A stretch of 64,000 nucleotides of DNA from Pyrrhoderma lamaoense. Lineage: Eukaryota > Basidiomycota > Agaricomycetes > Hymenochaetales > Hymenochaetaceae. The position numbers were made by a program, and so were the translations under genes. Shown one piece after another: positions 62,937 to 64,000 of this stretch (the stretch's first letter is position 1; each line of letters starts with the position of its first letter). The stretch is from assembly GCA_002794735.1 (NCBI GenBank), contig NBAZ01000001.1:372001-436000 (forward strand), written 5' to 3'. A model generated the notes under the pieces. It was not told the DNA's origin. It did no database searches and saw only the letters and a list, made by a program, of their open reading frames with translations.

Positions 62937-64000
62937 ATGCCTACCAACAAGTACTTCACTCTGAAAGGTACAGCTGGCTTCTATACCATTATCCATATCC
63001 GTCAACATTGACCTATGTCTAGTATCGAATGCTAAGGTCACGGATCTTTGGAACGAATGTCTATCAACTAGACGGTCTAAGGAGATCTTCAAGAAAGAGT
63101 CGGATTTCCTTACAGAGATCTCGATCAATAGTGCTATTCAACAGATTGGGAAAGCTAAGAAAGCGACCTCTGTATCGGAAGTTGAGTGGAATGGTCATTT
63201 CCCTATGTGAGTTTTGAACCTTCGACCGCTCAGACTACGCCAAGTTCTCATTCATTGAACAAGATTATGTTCAAGTGTATCGTCACAGTTATCCATCAAA
63301 ATCAAGGTTAATGATTACTGTATTGGCTGTGTGGAGTTATCTCTAGATGAACTGCAACGTCGTGGTAAAGACAAAGGTGCGGTTTTATTTACATTTTTCA
63401 GTAAAATGGCATTGTTACTAACTGTAACATAACAGAAACTATCATTCACCCCGAGAATAAGCCCAAGTCAGATGTGACAGGATCGATCTCCCTTCAATTA
63501 GAAGAGTCTGATGCAGAAGAAGTCGCTAGACTTGCGATTGATAATCTTGCCCAGTTGCTACGTGCAAAAGATCTAGAAAAAGCAAACACTTTCATCGAGC
63601 ATTTCGAATCGGTCCTTCCCGATGTCGATGGGTTAGTGGAAGTGATAGATCAGCTGGCCAATGTATGTTAGACACCCTAATTATATTATTGACTAGTTAA
63701 TTCACTTCAAAAAGTTAAATTCTTATCTAGAAGTGGTTGTAAAGATTCTGACAATACCGTACAAGGTGTGTCTACCTCAGCTGTTTCCGATCTGCTATTA
63801 TGAATGATCGAACTGGCAGGGTATCTCAAAGCAGATGCGATTCGATAAGGAGATTAAAGATTTGAAACTATTCTTTGAGAAAGCACTTAAGACAATCAGA
63901 GAACTAAAAACAATTCGTGATCCAATCGATCATCTTACTGCAAATAAGACTCGATTCCTAGACTTTATCACCCAGTGCAGTATCTTTATCCAGGGATATG
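62937..64000 (+). CDS. NLR A3, N-terminal part (runs off window)
   Basis: Exons with canonical sites and intact phase throughout: 62937-62967, 63023-63206, 63264-63376, 63436-63662, 63715-63765 and 63820 to beyond 64000. The encoded part starts MPTNKYFTLK and carries the C2-like domain (VEWNGHFP, LSIKIKVNDYCIG, CVELSLDELQRRG). It continues with the helix following VTGSISLQLEESDAEEVARL and the linker (IRDPIDHLTANKTRFLDFIT). No frame break is seen in the visible 1 kb, unlike A1 and A2. NACHT and WD40 parts are expected downstream but lie outside the window. Confidence 0.82.

Overview
The window is nuclear DNA from a filamentous fungus, most likely a basidiomycete of the Agaricomycetes. The evidence is intron-rich genes with short GT-AG introns (mostly 45-85 nt), a CHS7-type chitin synthase chaperone, a fungal G-protein alpha subunit, and a tandem family of NACHT-WD40 (HET-E/NWD-like) receptors, a family that is large in that group. 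The species cannot be named from the sequence.

Layout. Positions 1-23.4 kb are gene-poor and pyrimidine-rich: CHS7 (+, 3405-4893) and a G-alpha gene with unusually long introns (+, 10498-15280), separated by long stretches with no gene I can support. Positions 23.5-38.5 kb are compact housekeeping DNA: a small protein with a possible Tudor/agenet-like C-terminus (-), Mediator subunit MED21 (+), cullin CUL4 (-), an unrecognised spliced gene (-), the tRNA m5U methyltransferase TRM2 (-) and, head to head with it, the N-recognin E3 ligase UBR1 (+). Positions 40.1-64.0 kb hold a head-to-tail array of fungal NLR genes, all on the + strand. Two N-terminal types alternate: A1 (40.1-45.4), B1 (46.8-52.0), A2 (53.3-58.4), B2 (59.9-61.9, a remnant lacking NACHT and WD40 and split by a probable solo LTR) and A3 (62.9 to window end, cut off).

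How the genes relate. The full NLRs read as C2-like N-domain, helical linker, NACHT ATPase, winged-helix-like region and WD40 repeats (14 blades in A2, enough for two seven-blade propellers). Fungal proteins of this architecture are linked to allorecognition and innate-type sensing. The three type-A genes share a CACGTG element 236-239 bp upstream of the ATG. B1 and A2 share an 80-bp identical tract, which suggests sequence exchange between the types.

Caution. One-base discontinuities, mostly in homopolymers, occur in genes that should be intact (CHS7, CUL4, UBR1) as well as throughout the NLRs. Many of the NLR frame breaks may therefore be residual assembly errors rather than true pseudogenization. 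B2 is an exception, because it has structural lesions. Exon coordinates were derived by hand from splice consensus, reading phase and family alignment from memory; no database search was run.
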